Below, in pieces: positions 13,921-15,360 of a DNA stretch of 15,360 nt. Within the stretch, counting starts at the first letter, position 1. Each line of letters opens with the position of its first letter. Source of the stretch: Candidatus Aminicenantota bacterium (GTDB taxonomy: Bacteria; Acidobacteriota; UBA6911; RPQK01; JAJDTT01). The translations under genes and the position numbers were made by a program. The stretch spans positions 2,479-17,838 of the forward strand of contig JAPOYZ010000346.1 of assembly GCA_026706325.1 (NCBI GenBank), in the 5' to 3' direction. The notes below the pieces were generated by a model. It had not been told where the DNA came from and did no database searches. It saw only the letters and a list, made by a program, of their open reading frames with translations.

Positions 13921-14645
13921 TGGTCCCGGATCGCCCCCTCGCTGGCATCCCAGGCGAAACCCGAACCCCAGTCCTGGGTGGCGAAGAGCCTTCGGGTGCC
14001 GGTCTGTTTCCGGTCTGATTGAAGCGCCGTGACCTCATCGGCATCGAGGGGGACCAATTTGATGTAGGCGACCCAGACCGTGTCGCAGGTGCTGCGGCAG
14101 GGATGGCCGTCGGGGATCAGCTCGGTGGCGACCTGCTTGAAGCTCAGGTGCTGTCCGGTCAGGTCGGCGGTCCTCCAGAACAGGTCCTGGATCACCTGAC
14201 CCTTTTCGACGTTGGGAGCCTGGAGAAAGAGGCAGCTGAAGGCGGGGTCTTCCGTCAATTTCACCCAGAGGCGTTGATCCAGGTACGGCCTCCAAGCGGT
14301 ATTGAACAATCCCAGGTAGACATCGTGCCACCCTTCCAGCTCCAAGGGATATTCGACGGCGGCGGCCGCCGTCTCGGGTCCGGCCCGCAGCATGATGCCC
14401 TCGAAGTGCTCCGTCTCGTAGTCGATCATCCGCCAGCCGAAGAGCCGGCCCTCCCGGCTCAGCGCCGAGGCCGGAAGGCAGCGATCCAGATCGGACAGGT
14501 ACAGAGGGGGATTCCGCCGCACAGGTCCCATGATCTCCGTTGCTTCCGGTTGACTCGTCACCGTCTCCTCTCCGCCGCAGGATGCTGAGGCTGCCAAGCC
14601 TTCCGGGGCCAATACGCCCGATGTCGCGGACTCGTGTCGATTCAT
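13917..14645 (-). pseudogene. N-terminal fragment of the same broken glycosyl-hydrolase-like gene
   Basis: An open frame of 242 codons. The first ~38 residues are polar and of doubtful reality; the ATG at 14531 (MGPVRRNPPLYLSDLD), with GGAG close upstream, is an alternative start. The body looks like a beta-sandwich (GWHDVYLGLFN, RLWVKLTEDPAFSCLF, VWVAYIKLVPLDADEV), ending RRLFATQDWGSGFAWDASEG and AIRDQ before TAA. In intact relatives as I know them, RRLFATxD leads into a helix and then the first half of a TIM barrel, followed by the YEPPLVEGF segment. Here the stop comes right after that helix, and the YEPPVVEGF segment begins within a few bases in another frame. The join therefore looks like an internal deletion (by family analogy well over 100 codons, not measured). 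The fragment may still be expressed as an orphan domain. Confidence 0.6.
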
Positions 14646-14651
14646 CGGCGA

Positions 14652-14665
14652 ATTCTACCTACAAT
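14652..14665. promoter_or_regulatory. Possible overlapping divergent -10 boxes
   Basis: In the 33-base gap between the divergent genes, TACAAT (14660-14665, plus strand) and TAGAAT (minus strand, 14657-14652) both resemble -10 boxes facing their genes. No convincing -35 accompanies either, and the plus-strand leader would be very short with no visible ribosome binding site. Confidence 0.22.
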
Positions 14666-14678
14666 CGTCTATCTGAAC

Positions 14679-15360
14679 ATGCGTCTGTTGACTCGTTGGC
14701 ACAGGGAACCGGGGGCGCGGGTCGAGGGATCAAGGGACTTGGACCGGTCCAAGGTGCAGGCGCCCGGCGTGGTAGTGGTTCCGTCGGGCGGGTTCCGCCT
14801 CTTGTACACCGCCGTGGGACCGGCCAAGCCCTTCCCGGAGTGCCAGGGCTACATCCTCAGCGCGTTCTCCCACGATGGTCTCCGATTCCGCCCTGAGCCG
14901 GGAATTCGGGTGGCCCCCCGGCCCGGCATTCCCCACATGTCGCTGCGGGTACTGGCCCCTTCGGTGACCCGGACGGACGAGGGCCATTGGCGGATGTATT
15001 TCGAAGCCAGGGGACCCGCTCATGAACCGACCGTGATTTGCAGCGCCGTCTCCCGGGATCAGTTGGAGTGGGAGTACGAGGGCGTCCGGCTCCGTTCCCA
15101 AGGAGGCGTCGGGGCACCCCGTTATGTTCCCATTCCCCGGGGAGGGGCGCGCCTCTACTGCTGCGCCTCGGAATACGGCCCCGGCGGACCGGGCCGCAGC
15201 GAGCGGGTGGCCCACCACGTGGTGAGCGCAGTCACTCGCGACGGCCTCGACTTCGAGTGGGAGTCCGGCGTTCGGCTGCGGGACCTGCGCGATGAGACCG
15301 ACGAAATAGGAATCACGGCGGCCGACGTGATCCCGCCGCGGCGGGCCGGAGAGGATTGGG
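14679..15360 (+). CDS. Five-bladed-propeller glycoside-hydrolase-like protein (GH43/GH32-like), cut by window edge
   Basis: An ATG at 14679 opens 227 codons to the window end with no stop, so the 3' part is missing. The repeating pattern is that of five-bladed beta-propeller glycosidases: VQAPGVVVVPSGGFRLLYTA, then ILSAFSHDGLRFRPEPG, VLAPSVTRTDEGHWRMYFEA, ICSAVSRDQLEWEYEG, YVPIPRGGARLYCCAS and SAVTRDGLDFEWESGVRL. In such proteins each blade alternates a YF/LYT-type strand with a SxDGLxW segment. Catalytic acids cannot be assigned with confidence from this part, so hydrolase, phosphorylase (GH130-like) and non-catalytic binding remain open. No signal peptide is evident (MRLLTRWHREPGARVEG), so it may be cytoplasmic. 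It is divergent from the decayed glycosyl-hydrolase-like gene, 33 bases away, suggesting a former carbohydrate locus. Third codon positions are strongly G/C, as in neighbouring genes, which supports the frame. Confidence 0.8.
   Translation, partial: MRLLTRWHREPGARVEGSRDLDRSKVQAPGVVVVPSGGFRLLYTAVGPAKPFPECQGYILSAFSHDGLRFRPEPGIRVAPRPGIPHMSLRVLAPSVTRTDEGHWRMYFEARGPAHEPTVICSAVSRDQLEWEYEGVRLRSQGGVGAPRYVPIPRGGARLYCCASEYGPGGPGRSERVAHHVVSAVTRDGLDFEWESGVRLRDLRDETDEIGITAADVIPPRRAGEDW

Overview
The window is GC-rich and gene-dense, and most of its proteins look secreted or membrane-bound: two FG-GAP/VCBS propeller proteins, a PQQ-type propeller protein, a xylose-isomerase-like TIM barrel, paired carboxypeptidase-regulatory-like/TPR proteins, and glycoside-hydrolase-like proteins. 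This mix is typical of Acidobacteriota (Solibacter/Bryobacter-like or marine/sponge-associated lineages), with Verrucomicrobiota or Planctomycetota as alternatives. That placement is inference from gene content; there is no rRNA, tRNA or marker gene here. No gene-free stretch exceeds 300 bases; the longest is about 180 bases (5496-5676).

Layout. 1-145 (-): the first 48 codons of a Tat-exported protein that runs off the left edge. 286-1917 (-): a CRTAC1-like protein with seven FG-GAP repeats and an ASPIC/UnbV tail. 2057-5495 (+): a two-gene unit made of a membrane-anchored redoxin and a 942-residue protein with 14 VCBS repeats. 5677-7942 (-): a two-gene unit made of a sugar-phosphate-isomerase-like protein and a periplasmic PQQ-like propeller protein. 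8091-8819 (+): a three-histidine-box fatty acid desaturase behind a good sigma70-like promoter. 8835-10438 (-): a MauE/DoxX-like membrane protein and a truncated aspartokinase-like protein lacking catalytic motifs. 10604-13118 (+): two tandem paralogues with signal peptide, beta-sandwich and TPR. 13258-14645 (-): a decayed glycoside-hydrolase-like gene with an internal deletion and an in-frame stop. 14679-15360 (+): the start of a five-bladed-propeller GH43/GH32-like protein that runs off the right edge.

The most unusual content is between the genes. Short GC-rich hairpins recur at 1948-1994, 5498-5673, 9769-9859 and 13073-13255. Eleven share a TTTCCT or TTTCTT-type loop (AGGAAA/AAGAAA in reverse orientation), while their stems differ by compensated base-pair changes. 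A composite of about 100-110 bases built from several such hairpins occurs twice in opposite orientation (5549-5650 and 13146-13255). In one place hairpins have run into a gene and supply the last codons of the second TPR paralogue. This looks like a mobile REP-like or palindromic-element family; I do not recognise it as a named one.

Functionally the window suggests a bacterium with a large exported protein repertoire for surface interaction and sugar or polysaccharide use. No single pathway is complete here.
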